64,000 nt of DNA from Aselliscus stoliczkanus. Its lineage: Eukaryota; Chordata; Mammalia; Chiroptera; Hipposideridae. The stretch is taken from positions 32,488,352 to 32,552,351 of the forward strand of contig CM066728.1 in NCBI GenBank assembly GCA_033961575.1. The letters are read 5' to 3'. The notes below the pieces were generated by a model. The model had not been told where the DNA came from. It worked only from the letters and a program-made list of their open reading frames with translations, and did no database searches. Below are positions 48,205 to 60,189 of the stretch, piece after piece (position 1 is the stretch's first letter; every line of letters starts with the position of its first letter). The position numbers and the translations under genes are program-made.

Positions 48205-48470
48205 TCTTTCTTTTTTTTAAAAAAACCTTTTTGGAGAACAATGTGTTTTTTCAGGGAACAATGTGTTTTTTCCAGGACCCATCAGCTCCAAGTCAAGTTG
48301 TTGTCCTTCAATCTTAGTTGTGGAGGATGCCAGCTCAGCTCCAAGTTCAGTCGCTGTTTTTTCAATCTAGTTTCAGGGGTCACAGCCCAGCATCCCATGC
48401 AGGAGTCCAACCGGCAACCTTGTTATTAAGAGCATGCACTCTAACCAACTGAGCCACCTGGCCACCCCAG
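48205..48470 (-). mobile_element. VES-type SINE, extended, minus strand
   Basis: The tail is T-rich, then 'aacaatgtgttttttc' appears twice, then 'caactgagccacctggccac' at the head end. Duplications tatatagtttctt (48192-48204) and tacatagtttctt (48471-48483). Longer than other VES copies because of internal repeats of the 'tcagctccaagt' unit. Confidence 0.88.
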
Positions 48471-48504
48471 TACATAGTTTCTTATAGGTAAGTATAAAGT
48501 ATAA

Positions 48505-48638
48505 GGCCAGCCGAGTGGCGCAGTGGTTAAGTGCTGGCTTGGGAAGCCAGCGGCCCCGGTTCAGGTACGACATATGAGGGCCAGTCACACTGCCCTCAAA
48601 AAATAAGTAAGTAAATAAATAAATAAATAAATAAATAA
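48505..48638 (+). mobile_element. Short-form tRNA SINE
   Basis: Head 'ggccagccgagtggcgcagt', end 'gtcacactgccctc', (AAAT)n tail. Short duplication aaagtat on each side. Confidence 0.9.
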
Positions 48639-48645
48639 AAAGTAT

Positions 48646-50787
48646 CATTATGTAGGGCTTAGAGAAAACAGTATTATGTAACAACCTATATAGACAAGAT
48701 TACCATCAACTTATCCAGAGTTATATAAAAAATAATACATTATCTTTTATTCCTGTATAGTAGTAAAGCTCATGTAAGATTAAGATCTGGACCCTAGACC
48801 TAACTATCATCTTCACCTTTGACATGCTATCTTGTCCTTTTCCTCTTTTTCCCCATGTCCTACATCTGAATTGAATTTTCAAACCAAATATATACATATG
48901 TATGGTACAGCCTAATTCAGAAACTGTATTCCTGCCCTACTTTAAGAGCTATTTAAAAACTTATTTTGGTTTATTATAGCATTAGGAAAGCTCAGTGAAC
49001 TCACCCACTCTCAAGATTAACTACTCCCTCATTATGTAACCAGTAAGTGAGGAATCAGAAATGGGTTAATAATATAACCCATTATATTAATAATTATCAC
49101 AAATAATATAACCTCAAAATAAAAGTTTACCTTGTTCTCCATCTGAATTAAGTAAATACATAAAACATGAAACATGAACACTCAATATTGTATATAACAT
49201 TTGTCAAATTACTGATGGATATTTTTCTTCTTAGTAGCATGGAGAGAAATTTATATGTTTGGCAGATAGCTAATGATTGCCACCTGGGCATGACCAACAA
49301 ACAGGGTTTTCTTTTATCACTTCAGAAAGGGTAGTGCATGATTGTCTAATCATGTTTGTCTTCTGAAGATGATTATATGACATATATAATCTTTCCGTGC
49401 CTTTTCTTGATAGGGATCAGATTCTATACCACACAAGTCACAGAAATTTAACAAGCTATCATCAGTGTAAAGCTAAACATAACAAAAGCATGAGTCATTT
49501 TTTTTAATATGTGTGTCATATTCTAAAATGAATCAAAGAAAGGCAATTATCAGATGAATTTCTGAGCACATGTTATCACAATATCTGATGTGCTATATAT
49601 TCCCAGAACAAGTGGCCTGTCATCATTCTGTCAGGACCTTTGGAGACAAGTCCAAAAGCTCACAGATAATCAGCATAAATATCAAAATGCCCAATAACAT
49701 AGCATTTTATTCATTTGCTTTTAATCACAAGCCCCTGCCAATGCAAATGATTATTATAGCATATTTCACACGTATTCCCTAAAAAAAAATCAAACAAAAT
49801 TTGATAGTGACAAAATTTCAGATTCCAGGGTGTGAGGTCAGCAGCCTTCAGTATGCAGTGGTGAGACAGCGCGGCTGCCTGTGTTCACCTGGGGAAAATC
49901 TCAGGGGTACAAAACAGGATAATTGTTCTGGAAGTCACCAGATGATAATGTGAAAGAAAGTCACATTCAGATCTTAAAGTTTTTTCCACAGAGTGCAATA
50001 CAAAACTCTAAATTTTTCCTGTGATCAGTGGAGTTTGAAGTCACTGCAAACCACATCTAGAGGTTAATTCTTGGGCTGCTTTATTATCATGGTAGTTGAA
50101 CTCACAAGCTCTCAATGTCTGTTAGGACAAGGATCAGGAAAAACTAAAAGCCTGGCAATTAGAGGAGGACCTGGAGAACCCAGAACCCCCAGATCTTCTG
50201 AAATACTCGCCACAGCTTGTCTTTGCTGGGGAAGCCCACCTCCTTTGGAGAAGAAAGCTAACGATCACGCCCTAAGTTCCATTGTGGCTTGGCTGGAAAT
50301 CAGAATGCAAACCTCAAATAGAGTGAAGTATACAGAACCAGAATAGGGAAAATGAGAATCACATTACACAGAATTGCAGGAATTTACTAATTTGTATTAT
50401 AAAAAAAAAATTGGAGAATGTCAATGGAAATGGATTTTGAAGGTACTTGGTTGAAGAGGGAATATTTTAAGATAGTTTATATTTTGATGCAGGGGGTGTC
50501 ATTCTTTGGACTGGCTCAGGACATCAACTGTGATTCTAAAATTGCATGTTGGCTGGACCAGCAAATACAAACCTGCGATGACTGACTTCCTGGTTAAATG
50601 ATATAAAAAGGGGACAAATTCCTTTGCATGAAGTTGAGGAATGAATTCAAAGACATCAGAGGACATTCACGTTGGATTCAATATTATCAAAATCCCTCCC
50701 CTCCCTCTCACCACCACTGCCTCCCTAAAGAGTTTTCTCACTCTTGCCATGATAATTAGACTGGTGAGCAGAGCACCATCCCCATTC
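48646..50787. other. Unassigned intergenic DNA
   Basis: AT-rich with a small duplication near 49065-49115 (aataatataacc twice). Frame 50071-50346 not recognised. Confidence 0.45.
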
Positions 50788-50802
50788 AAACATGCTTTAC
50801 TA

Positions 50803-50918
50803 AGGACCAGCTGAGTGGTGCGGTGGTTAAGCGCTGGCTTGGGAAGCCAGTGGCCCTGGTTCGGTCCCACATATGAGGGCCAGTGACACTGCCCTCAAAA
50901 ACAAAAACAAAACAAAAA
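50803..50918 (+). mobile_element. Short-form tRNA SINE
   Basis: Head 'aggaccagctgagtggtgcg', end 'gtgacactgccctc', A/C tail. Perfect 15-bp duplication aaacatgctttacta at 50788-50802 and 50919-50933. Confidence 0.95.
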
Positions 50919-51036
50919 AAACATGCTTTACTAGCTGTCCTTAGTAAACTAGGAAGACTGATAGGAAAAACTGAGTAAAATTGGGCTCCCTGAGCTCAGT
51001 GTGGTCAGGAGGGTCCCTAAAAACAGTTCCCTGGAG

Positions 51037-51552
51037 GGCCAGGCTGAGTGGCTTAGTTAGTTAAGAGTTGGCTTAGATCGCATGCTCTGGGCAACAAGGC
51101 CGCCAGTTTGATTCCCACATGGGCCAGTGAATGCTGCACCCTAGCTTGAGCTGTCCCTGAGCTGCCAAAAGGAGGCAGGATGGCTCAGCTGGTGTAACAA
51201 CAAGATTGCCTGTTCAATGGTGGACTACACCCACCCGCAACTAAAGATTGAACTCAGCACCTTGAGCGGAGCTGCCACCTGGATGGCTCAGAGGATAGGG
51301 CGTGTGCTCTTAACAACAAGGCTGCTGGTTCGACTCCCGCATGGGATGGTGGCTATGCCCACCCGCAACTAAGATTGAACACAGCACCTTCAGTTTAGAG
51401 TCCATGAGCTGCCAACAGAAAGCCAGATGGTGACTGGCGCCCTCCACAACGAAGATTGAAGAACAACAACTTGGCTGGTGCCCTTTCCCAATTCCCCAAC
51501 ACTGTTCCCCTCCCCCAATTCCCCAATAAAATCTTTAAAAAAATATATAGCG
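51037..51552 (+). mobile_element. Composite SINE with several tRNA-like units
   Basis: It carries one clear tRNA-like head (51037-51125), a partial one (about 51175-51235) and a third (about 51270-51350, box B 'ggttcgactcccgcatggg'). It then ends in the same 3' tail as the long form ('ccccaataaaatctttaaaa'). The duplication ccctggag lies at 51029-51036 and 51553-51560. Confidence 0.85.
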
Positions 51553-51560
51553 CCCTGGAG

Positions 51561-51722
51561 CAGCCAGTTAGCTCAGGTGGTCAGAGCGCAGTCTCATAAC
51601 ATCAAGGTTGCTCGTTTGATCACCACATGGGCCACTGTGAACTGCACCCTCCCTACAAGAGTCAACTACGCCATTGTAGCATGAAAGCAATGGCTGTTCC
51701 CCAATAAAATTTTTAAAAAAAA
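51561..51722 (+). mobile_element. VES-type tRNA SINE
   Basis: It starts directly after the composite SINE: 'cagccagttagctcaggtgg', 'tcaactacgccattgtagca' and 'ccccaataaaatttttaaaa'. Closest to the copy at 8411-8574. Confidence 0.9.
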
Positions 51723-53405
51723 GAATATGGCTTTGTTAATTTTAATAGGTGGAAGAAGGGTTTGCTAATCAGACCTAGGGTAGGGTGTAATATGCAGCAA
51801 TTTCTGATTATGATTAATTCATGGAGCCCACAAGAATAAAATTAATAAACAATGTACTAAGTAAGGTCCTACTTCATTTATACAAGTCACAGACTCCAAG
51901 TAGGTGAAAGCTGGGGAAAATCTGACCTGAACCTCCATTCCAGAAAGTCACGGTCTTCATCTGCTTCCAGATCTGAGTCAGTTCCCAGCCCTAGGATGCT
52001 TTGAATAAGATGTTGACTGTCCTTGAGAAAGACTTTTTCGTTATCATACTGCTAGCCTTTTTCTCCTAAGGACCTTGGCCATTTACCTTGGAAATCATGC
52101 ACTTGGAGAAATAATTCTTTCAGGATTGTTAAATACTAGTGAGCTAACCTAATTCTTGGGAACTCAAGGTATCACTATGGTTCATCAATCAGAGCAGTGA
52201 CCAAGTAATAAATGGGATTTTGATCCAAGTCAGTAAGCCCAGGTGGGCCCAATATACTTTCCTTAATTATTTTCTCAGCTCCTGACTATAGGGTTGGTTG
52301 AGCAACAACTGATAACATTTCCAGGTTGTCTCCTGACCCCTGGAGTAAGGAAAATTATAGCAAGAAGCTCCAGACTGAAGTTTTCAGAGTTCCTTCTCAC
52401 TATCAAAAAACTAAATCAAAGCAATACTGAGGAGAACAGAGAAATCAAGGACAATTCTTAGATTTCTAGAGAAATAGATGTGACAACAGTAAAATGAGAC
52501 TATTTCGCAGAGACAGATCTGCATTCTTTTTTGTTTAATGTTTATATAACAGTATATAATTCAGAATAATTTATAGTTTTAAGGATCATAGAGGGTGACC
52601 TTTTCAAGGATATTCTATCTAGGCTTTTCTTAATTATACTGCATTGTCTGCCTTGTTCAGCAAGACTACGGGTGATGTTATTTTCCAAATGCCAATGTTA
52701 AGCTAAAAGACATTTTTTTTTGTTATTAGTTCTTGCTACCCATTGTATAATATGATATATAGGACATTGTGTGTTATAAGCTTTGCCAATTAAGCTCAAT
52801 GCAAATGAACTAAATACCTTCTCCAAATGCTTCCTACCCTGACCACTCATCTGGAACGGTTTGCTTGCATTTGTCAGTGAAATTTTGTTTCTAACTGAGA
52901 TATCCCTATAAATAATAACGATAATCATATCTGATTAAGGGTAACCTAATAAATATAGTTGTTTGAAAGTGGCATGCTATATAATCCTAATATTTTCAAA
53001 TGGTTAAAATAAGATTGATATATGTAACAACATAAAAGGAAAGAGTTGGGTTCTGAACGTTGCTCTATATTCAAACAACTATCATTCTTATTCTCCATCC
53101 GTCCATCCCTTTAAACAATATTTATTTACCACCTATTTTGTGACAAATAATGGAGCAAAGAGGAGGACAGTTCTCTGTCTTGTAATGTGATTTTATTTTT
53201 ACTTTTTTTTTTTTTTAAGGAGGAAATTGAAACAAAAATAAGGATGCTTGACTCCTTGGTATTTCAAACACCTAGCGCAGTGCCCAGAAAACAGAGGTGC
53301 TCATTCATAGACTGCCACCCTACAGTTACCCAGGAAACCACTGCTCTCCGCTACCAGGCTATTTCAGTTTCTTTTGCATCACTAAGATGTCTCTGAGTAC
53401 CTGAG
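51723..53405. other. Unassigned intergenic DNA
   Basis: No supported features except a T-run at 53202-53216. Confidence 0.45.
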
Positions 53406-53435
53406 TAACTTGGCTTCAGTCAGGGAAACCTCACA

Positions 53436-53625
53436 ACTTTCTCTTCTCTCTCTCCCTCTCCCCTGCTCTCCCTCTCTCCCTCTGCCTCTCCCCCTCTCCC
53501 CCTCTGCCCCTCCCCCTCCCCCTCTCCCTCTCTGCCTCTCTCTTGTTCCCCCTCTCTCCCTTCTCCTTCTTCCCCTCTCCCCCTGTCCCTCTCTCCCTCT
53601 CTCTCTCATTCTTCATTTTTCTCCC
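53436..53625. repeat. Pyrimidine-rich low-complexity tract
   Basis: About 190 bp of CT-rich sequence with only rare G and A. The long open frames on both strands here are an artefact of composition. Confidence 0.9.
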
Positions 53626-53639
53626 ACAGTATCATTTAT

Positions 53640-54080
53640 ATTCTACTCATTCACTCCTGACCAGTATCTTATCACCTCCTACTGTGCTGACACATATCTT
53701 CTCCCATCTGGCAGTCATCCCAATAGGTGCCAGTCAGCCGTCCCCAGACACACTATTTTTATTTCTGGTTACCACCATCTTTTATCTGGGTTACACTAAC
53801 AGTCTTTCAATTGGTCTTGTTTCAATATTTTCACCTCTCTAATGCAGTCTTTATATAGCAGCCAAAATGCTCTTTTTACAATACAACCCTAGTTAGGATT
53901 TCTCATGTTTAATACTTCTCAATGGTTCTGCACTGCCCTTGGAAGAAGTTCAATATATATAACCATGACTTTCCAGAAGTTTTGTGATCCGTTCACTAAC
54001 CACTTTTAAATCTCACCTTCCTTTTGTTATCCTGGTGCCTTTAGCAAAGTTTTGCTTAAATATTTCGGCTGTGCTGCTGT
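53640..54080. repeat. Ancient interspersed repeat, family not assigned
   Basis: 'tctttcaattggtcttgttt', 'agccaaaatgctctttttac' and 'cttctcaatggttctgcact' resemble an old mammalian repeat; possibly L2-related. Confidence 0.45.
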
Positions 54081-54145
54081 AAATCCCGGATGAAAAAGGG
54101 ACACTTGGATGCTTGTGTCTGGGCAGAACTATTAGAAGGGGAGCA

Positions 54146-54159
54146 GCACCCTCTAGTGG
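54146..54159 (-). promoter_or_regulatory. CTCF-like motif
   Basis: On the minus strand CCACTAGAGGGTGC fits the CTCF core CCASYAGRKGGCRS at 13 of 14 positions. It lies in non-repeat sequence about 6.9 kb upstream of the TMED7 start codon. Confidence 0.5.
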
Positions 54160-55215
54160 TCAGTATGATGTAGGTGGGGATCAATGAGTGACGGTGAATC
54201 TGAGCCTACAGTGTGTTTACAGGGCCACCTGCTTATTTACAAGTGAAGCTTCCCCATCCATTGCTTCCTGAATTTTGGAGAATGCAAAATTGACACTGTG
54301 AAGGAAGGTGGTGTTTTCATTACTGTCTTCAACTTCAATTTGGTAAATCACAAAAACATTTTTCAAACGTGTATTTAAAATATTGCCCCAATGTTATATG
54401 CTCAAAACCTAAAATCTTAATTTTACAATGTTAAGAAATTTCTTTGGAGAAGGGGAACAAGAGGGTCTGATTACAGTGCTTTCTGATGAGCTGACAATAC
54501 AGTGGACCGGATTCGTGGCTTCAACAGACTCCATGTTTTCCGTTTCAGACGTTGGTGAGAGACTTGTGAGGACTAGTAACATCCGACAATCTGTTGTTTC
54601 CTTGAGACACAAATGTGATTTGCATGATTGGCCAACACGAGGGTTTCCTTGTGGGTTTGTATTTTTCACTGTCAAGTAGGCAGTCACTCTCAGCAAGGTT
54701 CTGAAGATGTGACATCAATTTTTAAATTTAAAATGTATTGCCTAATATGGAAGAATCATATGGTATAGAAGTCCTCACAGGTGTGGGTATTCACAAGACT
54801 CTGAATATGAATCCTTTATGCATATCTCTGTGTCTATCTCTTCAAATTATGGAACTGTGAACAATAAATAAATGAACGAATGGGTCCATTTGCCTTTTTC
54901 TTAAATATCAGAGGTATCAGACAAATCTTTACTAAGGAGCAATTGTGGGACCTGGGCACAAATACAGGTATCCCTTACTTGCTGAATTCTCACCATCTGA
55001 AGATTGCAAACAGTTTTACTCCAAATTCCCTCAAAGTCAAAACCCAATGCAAGGAATCTGCATACCAGCCAAAATATGTAGGTTAGCTTACACATCTGGA
55101 GGGGAGGACGCAGAGCGCACTGCAGACCTAGCTCAGAACTTTTCCAGACAGGAAGGGTCTTTGCTGTTCTTGTTTACATGGGTTGTACTTTACAGATATC
55201 GCCTTCACATTATTA
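54160..55215. other. Unassigned DNA upstream of TMED7
   Basis: Frames on both strands at 54409-54696 are open but unrecognised. Could include conserved non-coding DNA. Confidence 0.4.
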
Positions 55216-55219
55216 AGTG

Positions 55220-55594
55220 CTATGATATGAATGTTTGTGTCACCGTACCACCACCACCACCAAAATTCATATGCTGAAATCCTAACCTCCAAAGGGAAGG
55301 TAGTAGGAGGTGGGGCCTATGGGAAGTGATTAGGTCTTGAGGATAGAGCCTTCATGAATGGGATTAGTGCTCTTATGAAAGAGACCTCACAGGGCTCCGG
55401 AAGCCTTTCCAGCATGTGCAGTGAGAAGGCACTGGCAGTGAACCAGGAAAACGGCCTTCCGCAGGAGGCAACCATGCTGGCACCCATATCTTGGACTTCT
55501 CAGACTCCAAAACGGTGAGAAATAAATTTCAGTTGTTTATAAACTACCCAGTCTGTGGTATTTTGTTATAGCCGCCCAAGTGGACTAAAACATT
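55220..55594 (+). repeat. MaLR LTR (MLT1/MST-like)
   Basis: It starts 'tgctatgatatgaatgtttg', has 'gaggtggggcctatgggaag' and 'aagtgattaggtcttgagga', and ends 'ctgtggtattttgttatagc..ggactaaaaca'. An AATAAA lies in 'gagaaataaatttcagttg'. This is a solitary mammalian MaLR LTR. Confidence 0.78.
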
Positions 55595-55595
55595 A

Positions 55596-55815
55596 AGTAA
55601 AAATGTTTTCTAGAAAATTGTCCCTGCCAAATTAGTTGTTGGCTACCAATGTTTTCGAGAAGTGATCATCTCAAAGCAAAAAATTACAGATGTTGCTCTG
55701 GTTAGAAGCATATACATACATAGGGAAAATATTGAAGAACTTGAAGAGAAACTTGTTCAACTTAATGCTCATTGTTGGTCAGAAGAAGAGAAAGAGGAGG
55801 AAGAGCAATTCTGAA
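55596..55815 (+). pseudogene. Possible coding relic, unidentified
   Basis: Just after the LTR, one frame reads for about 70 codons to a stop near 55814 with plausible protein composition (for example ENIEELEEKLVQLNAH then an acidic run EEEKEEEEQF). There is no start and no known parent. It could be an exon-like or processed-pseudogene scrap, or chance. Confidence 0.25.
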
Positions 55816-57785
55816 CACTCAATGTCAAATATTTCAAAGATATTTTAGATTATCCATAGGAAGTGGCTGGTGTTGTAAAGGACTGAAACATGAGCAGAAG
55901 TATCACCTTCAAAAACGCATTTCCATGTACAATCTTGTTATTGGGAGCTATATAAACTGCAAGATAAGAGAACGCTATCTATTTTCAGTAGATATAATTG
56001 GCTGTTTTGTTTTTTGTCCTATTGCTTCAAGTGAGACTTCTCAGTCATTGACTGTGTCTTAATTGCCAAGTTGAGAAGACTGTCTAGACCTGGACACATC
56101 TTGAATTTAGACCTGGACACATCTCTGGCAGGCACTGTGTCACTTAACTCCTTTACTAGCTCATGCTCTCTCAAATTTTACCTATCATCCAACCTCTACA
56201 AAGACCATGTCTCTCTTCTTCCCACCACCAAACCTCATTTGGGCAATTAGAAAGTAACTATTTTTTAATTGTCTCATTTTATAAAATTTTATTTCCTAAG
56301 TGTTATTATATATCTTTAACATAGTATGTCCTTGTTTATTTACATTACAGTGCATGTTCATTGCAGTGTTAAAGGAAAACGTGATTCATATCTGAAACTA
56401 TATAAATTCCTTGAGAGCTGCATACAAACATATCACTGATGAGCCCATTGTTACATAGTTGAATGATTGGTATTTTAAATGCTTATATCATGCAGATACA
56501 CTGAAGGATTGGCATAGAAGTTGAAGAGTATTGTTACTGATATTTAGGAAAATTGGTTGGATTTTTGTATGCAGATGGAATGCAAGAGTATTTTTCCTAC
56601 TTAAAACACTACAAGCTAGAATACCTCTAAAAATACCAGAATTAAAGGGTAATTCTAATGCCTAACTTGCTCTCCAATGTGCAAAGTGTATGCGGTAGAT
56701 TTGTACTGTATTAACTTAGCTCAGCTGGAATTAGTCTTTCCTAGAATTCTGTCCCCTCATAGTTAGGAGTTAGTGGTCCACAAGAGACATTCTGAAAGAC
56801 AAAAGTGGGAAAGCAGCAGCAATATTCCTTCCTAGGTCTGAAGCGTCTCTGACTCTGGGCCAGGTCAGAGACCTTGCTTTTCCTGCAGACCACCCATCAT
56901 TGAAGTTGGAGGCTTGCAGGCAGTGAGAAAGTGATGTGGGCTATGGCCCACCCTCGCAGGTCCAGTTTCTTCCCCTTCTTCAACTTCACACCCACCTTTT
57001 CATCTTGATTGTTTTACTTCAGGCTCCAGCACCAGAGGAAGAAACAACAGCCTCTCATAATCTGTTTAACCAGCTATCATAATTAGTAATGTCAAATTCC
57101 TATAGTCGACTCTTTATTTTACATATATATATATATATACCCATATATGTATGTACACATATATGATTACATTTATATAAATATAAAAAGATGTTTATAT
57201 TTAATACTTTATAGAGATATGTATTTATCTCTCTATATTTATATCACACAAATATAAATATATATGCTTACATATATTTGTTGTTGTTCCTTCTAGTGGT
57301 TCTGCTTCTCTAATAGAGCCCTGACTGAGACTGGGTCTTTGCAGATCCTTCCTGTCCCTTGAATCTTGGTTGGCCTTGTAATCTGCTTTGGTTAGTAGAA
57401 TGAGGCAGAAGTAACAGGGCCCAGTTCTGTGTCTGGGCCTCAAGGAGCCCTGCACGTTCTCTCCCTTGGAACTCCGTAACCACGGTGGGTACCATCCCGA
57501 GCTAGCCTGTTGGAGGGTGAGAGGCTACTACACGGAGAAAAGTCCAGTTATCCTAGCCAAGGTCATTCTAGACCAGCCCATAATCAGCTATCCCACCAAA
57601 ATATGAGCACACCCAGCCGAGATCAGCAAAGCTGCCCACCCAACCCCCAAGTGACCATGAATGAGTGAGCCTACATAACAGCACATCCAGCTGACTTATA
57701 GCCTCTCAGGCAGTAATAAATACATATTATGTAAGCCACAAGTTTTGAGCTGTTTTCCCCCACCATAATGGCTAACTGATGCACC
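55816..57785. other. Unassigned intergenic DNA
   Basis: Includes a repeated 17-mer tagacctggacacatct (56085-56101, 56108-56124) and a (TA)n-rich stretch at about 57118-57260. Confidence 0.45.
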
Positions 57786-58225
57786 CAGCGTATTAACTTT
57801 TCCTTCTTTTATTGTGAAATATAACATACATACAGATAAGTACATAAAATATATGTAAATTTAACAAGTAATTATGAAGTGGAAATAAATGTAAGCAGCC
57901 CTACATCAAGAGCATTGCTGGCTCAGAAGAAACCACCCCTCTCCACAGCCCACAGCCCTGTGTTGCTTCTCACCTATTACCCCATCCTTCCCCACTATCC
58001 TGACTTTTGAGAAAATCATTTCCTTGCTTCTTTGAATCGCTTCACATGGATTAGGGAAAACAGTATCATTTTGTTTTGCCTGTTGTCAGCTTTTATATTC
58101 TGTATATACCAAAATTGATGGATACTTCAGGTATTTCCAGTTTGGGACTATATTACCAGGCTTTGGCTTTAAATATTCTTGTATACGTATCCTAGTGTAC
58201 TTGTGCATGAGTTTCTCAAAGCAGT

Positions 58226-59120
58226 GGTTCTCAAATGTTTGATCCCAGACTCTTTAAAATCAGATACATTAATAAATAATTTTAATTTAAAAATTTAAAT
58301 TATTGAGACCTGAGACACTTAAAATATTTATTGAATAATTCATTTAAAATAACAATAATAAACCCATTACATGTATTCATTTCCTGAGGCTGCCATAACA
58401 AATTGCCACAAACCTGGCAGCATAAAACAACAAGTTTATTCTCTCATAGTTGTGGAGGCCCGAAGTCTGAAATCAAAGTTTTGCCAGGGTTGGTTCCTTC
58501 TGGAGGCTCTGAGGAAAAATCTGTCCCATGACTTTCTCTTAGCTGCCGGTGGCTCTGGGCTATCCTTGGTATTCCTTAGTCTGTGGATGAATACTGCAAT
58601 CTTTGTTTTTGTGTTTACACACAATTTTCCCTGTGTGTCTGTTTGCAGTGCCTCAAATCTCCCTCCTCTTTCTCTTATAAGGACAGCAGTGACTGGATTT
58701 AGGGCCCAACCTAAATCCCGGATGATATCATCTCGAGGTTCTTAATTATATCTGCAAAAACCCTATTTCCAAGTAAGGTCACCTTGACAGGAACTGGGAG
58801 TTATGATTTGCACATATGTTTTTTGGGGGACACAAAACCCACCATACATGTGAACACAATACATTTTTTTTTTTAAAGTGGCTATATTTTCCACATAAAA
58901 ATTTAGTGATAAGAGCAACATTGTTTAATATTTGTGTGAATCTCTTTCATATTTAGATTTATACAAAAAGCAGGGTGCTCATATGCATTTATATTCAGCC
59001 CATTATATGTTGTTTTGGTTGAGATATATGATGAAATCTCAGCCTTACATAGATAATCTCAGGCCCTCTGAAAGGGACTCAGAGGCTCCCAGAGGTCTGT
59101 GGAACACATTTTGAGAACCA
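58226..59120. mobile_element. hAT-Charlie-type element, split by an MLT1
   Basis: The left end 'cagtggttctcaaatgtttg' and right end 'ttttgagaaccacag' are inverted ends of Charlie type. Approximate 8-bp duplications tctcaaag / ctctaaag. The MLT1 lies inside. Confidence 0.7.
58370..58852 (-). repeat. MLT1 MaLR LTR
   Basis: 'catttcctgaggctgccata', 'tagttgtggaggcccgaagt', 'ctcttataaggacagcagtg' and 'ccaagtaaggtcaccttgac' are the reverse of MLT1. The open frame across it is LTR-derived. Confidence 0.85.
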
Positions 59121-59576
59121 CAGCTCTAAAGTACATAAAGTATATGCAAAGTGTTCTTTATATATTCTATTTTATTAGATAATGCTACATTGTTTTCCAA
59201 AGTAGTTGTACCAATTTACATTTCTACCAGCAGTGTATGAAGGATCCTGTTGCTCTATGTGCTCACTAATATCTGGTATTGTTGCACTTTAAAATTGTTG
59301 CCTGTCGGGTGGCATGTAATGTACTGCATTATGGTTTTAATCTCATTAATTCATTCATTCATTCATTCTCTGTTTCTTTGTATTACCATTTTATGTATGA
59401 AGAAACTGAAGTTTAGAAGAGCAATGTTACTTGCCCAAATACAAGAGTTAGAAAATAGGACCCACATTTTGTGCTTTGAAATTCAGTGTTCTTTTCATTC
59501 ACAGAAGAAATAATGCTTCCTTTTGGCCCAGTTCTCAGGAAGGTGCAATCTTCCCCAAATTTCACCTCCTTGGGGC

Positions 59577-59780
59577 TCCTTCCCCCACCCCCCCACCTCA
59601 CCCCCCACACCCTCCCACCCCCTGCAGAGGCTTTAGGCATTCCAGGCCGAAAGGAGTTCTAGGTCTCCCTGTTCATCCACAACCCTCCACCCCACCCCCA
59701 CTACGTCCCCACTCCCTCTCATCCTCCATCCCATCTCCCTACCCCACCTCCTCACAAAACCCCCCTGTTTCCTGCCTGGT
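59577..59780. repeat. C-rich low-complexity tract
   Basis: Runs of 4-7 C separated by A or T, about 1 kb upstream of the TMED7 CpG island. The open frame on the + strand here is compositional. Confidence 0.85.
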
Positions 59781-59949
59781 TCCTACCCACCTGCTTCTAT
59801 TTCCTTCTCATAAAAATCCCTACCTACCCTAATGACCATCTTAAAGTGCATGAGCCTCACCCTGGTCACTTATAAAAAGAGGTATAATACCTAATTCATG
59901 TTTATACGCATGAGAAAATGTGTAATTACCCATTATTTTTCTAAGCACT

Positions 59950-60135
59950 GCAACACAAACCAGTGGTGGGATCATAGGCAAGTTATACAATTTTTTTGAT
60001 TCTCTATTTCCTTATCAGTAATATAGGCATAATAAGACCTGCTTTATAGGGTTGTTTGAAGGACCCAAAGACACAGTAAAAGTATTATGCTTAGCACAGT
60101 GCCTGATGATATGTACTGCTCAGTAGATGTTTATT
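59950..60135 (+). repeat. MIR element
   Basis: 'aggcaagttatacaattttt', 'cttatcagtaatataggcat' and 'cttagcacagtgcctgatga' follow a MIR consensus. Confidence 0.7.
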
Positions 60136-60189
60136 TTTATTTAACAAAAGCCTATCTAGAGACAACCACTCTTCTGGGTACTTGTTTCA

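Larger units (their letters stand above)
57790..59370 (-). mobile_element. Old L1, split by later insertions
   Basis: The left part (57790-58225) has 'tattgtgaaatataacatac' and 'cttcacatggattagggaaa'. The right part (59128-59370) resumes with 'acattgttttccaaagtagt' and 'accagcagtgtatgaaggat'. The middle is the hAT-like element and the MLT1. Confidence 0.75.

Noticed and set aside
53382..53842. Long overlapping open frames on both strands
   Set aside because: They are made of a CT-rich tract; the predicted proteins are Ser/Leu/Pro or Arg/Glu/Gly runs, an artefact of composition.
58371..58745. 124-codon + strand frame
   Set aside because: It is the reverse strand of an MLT1 LTR.
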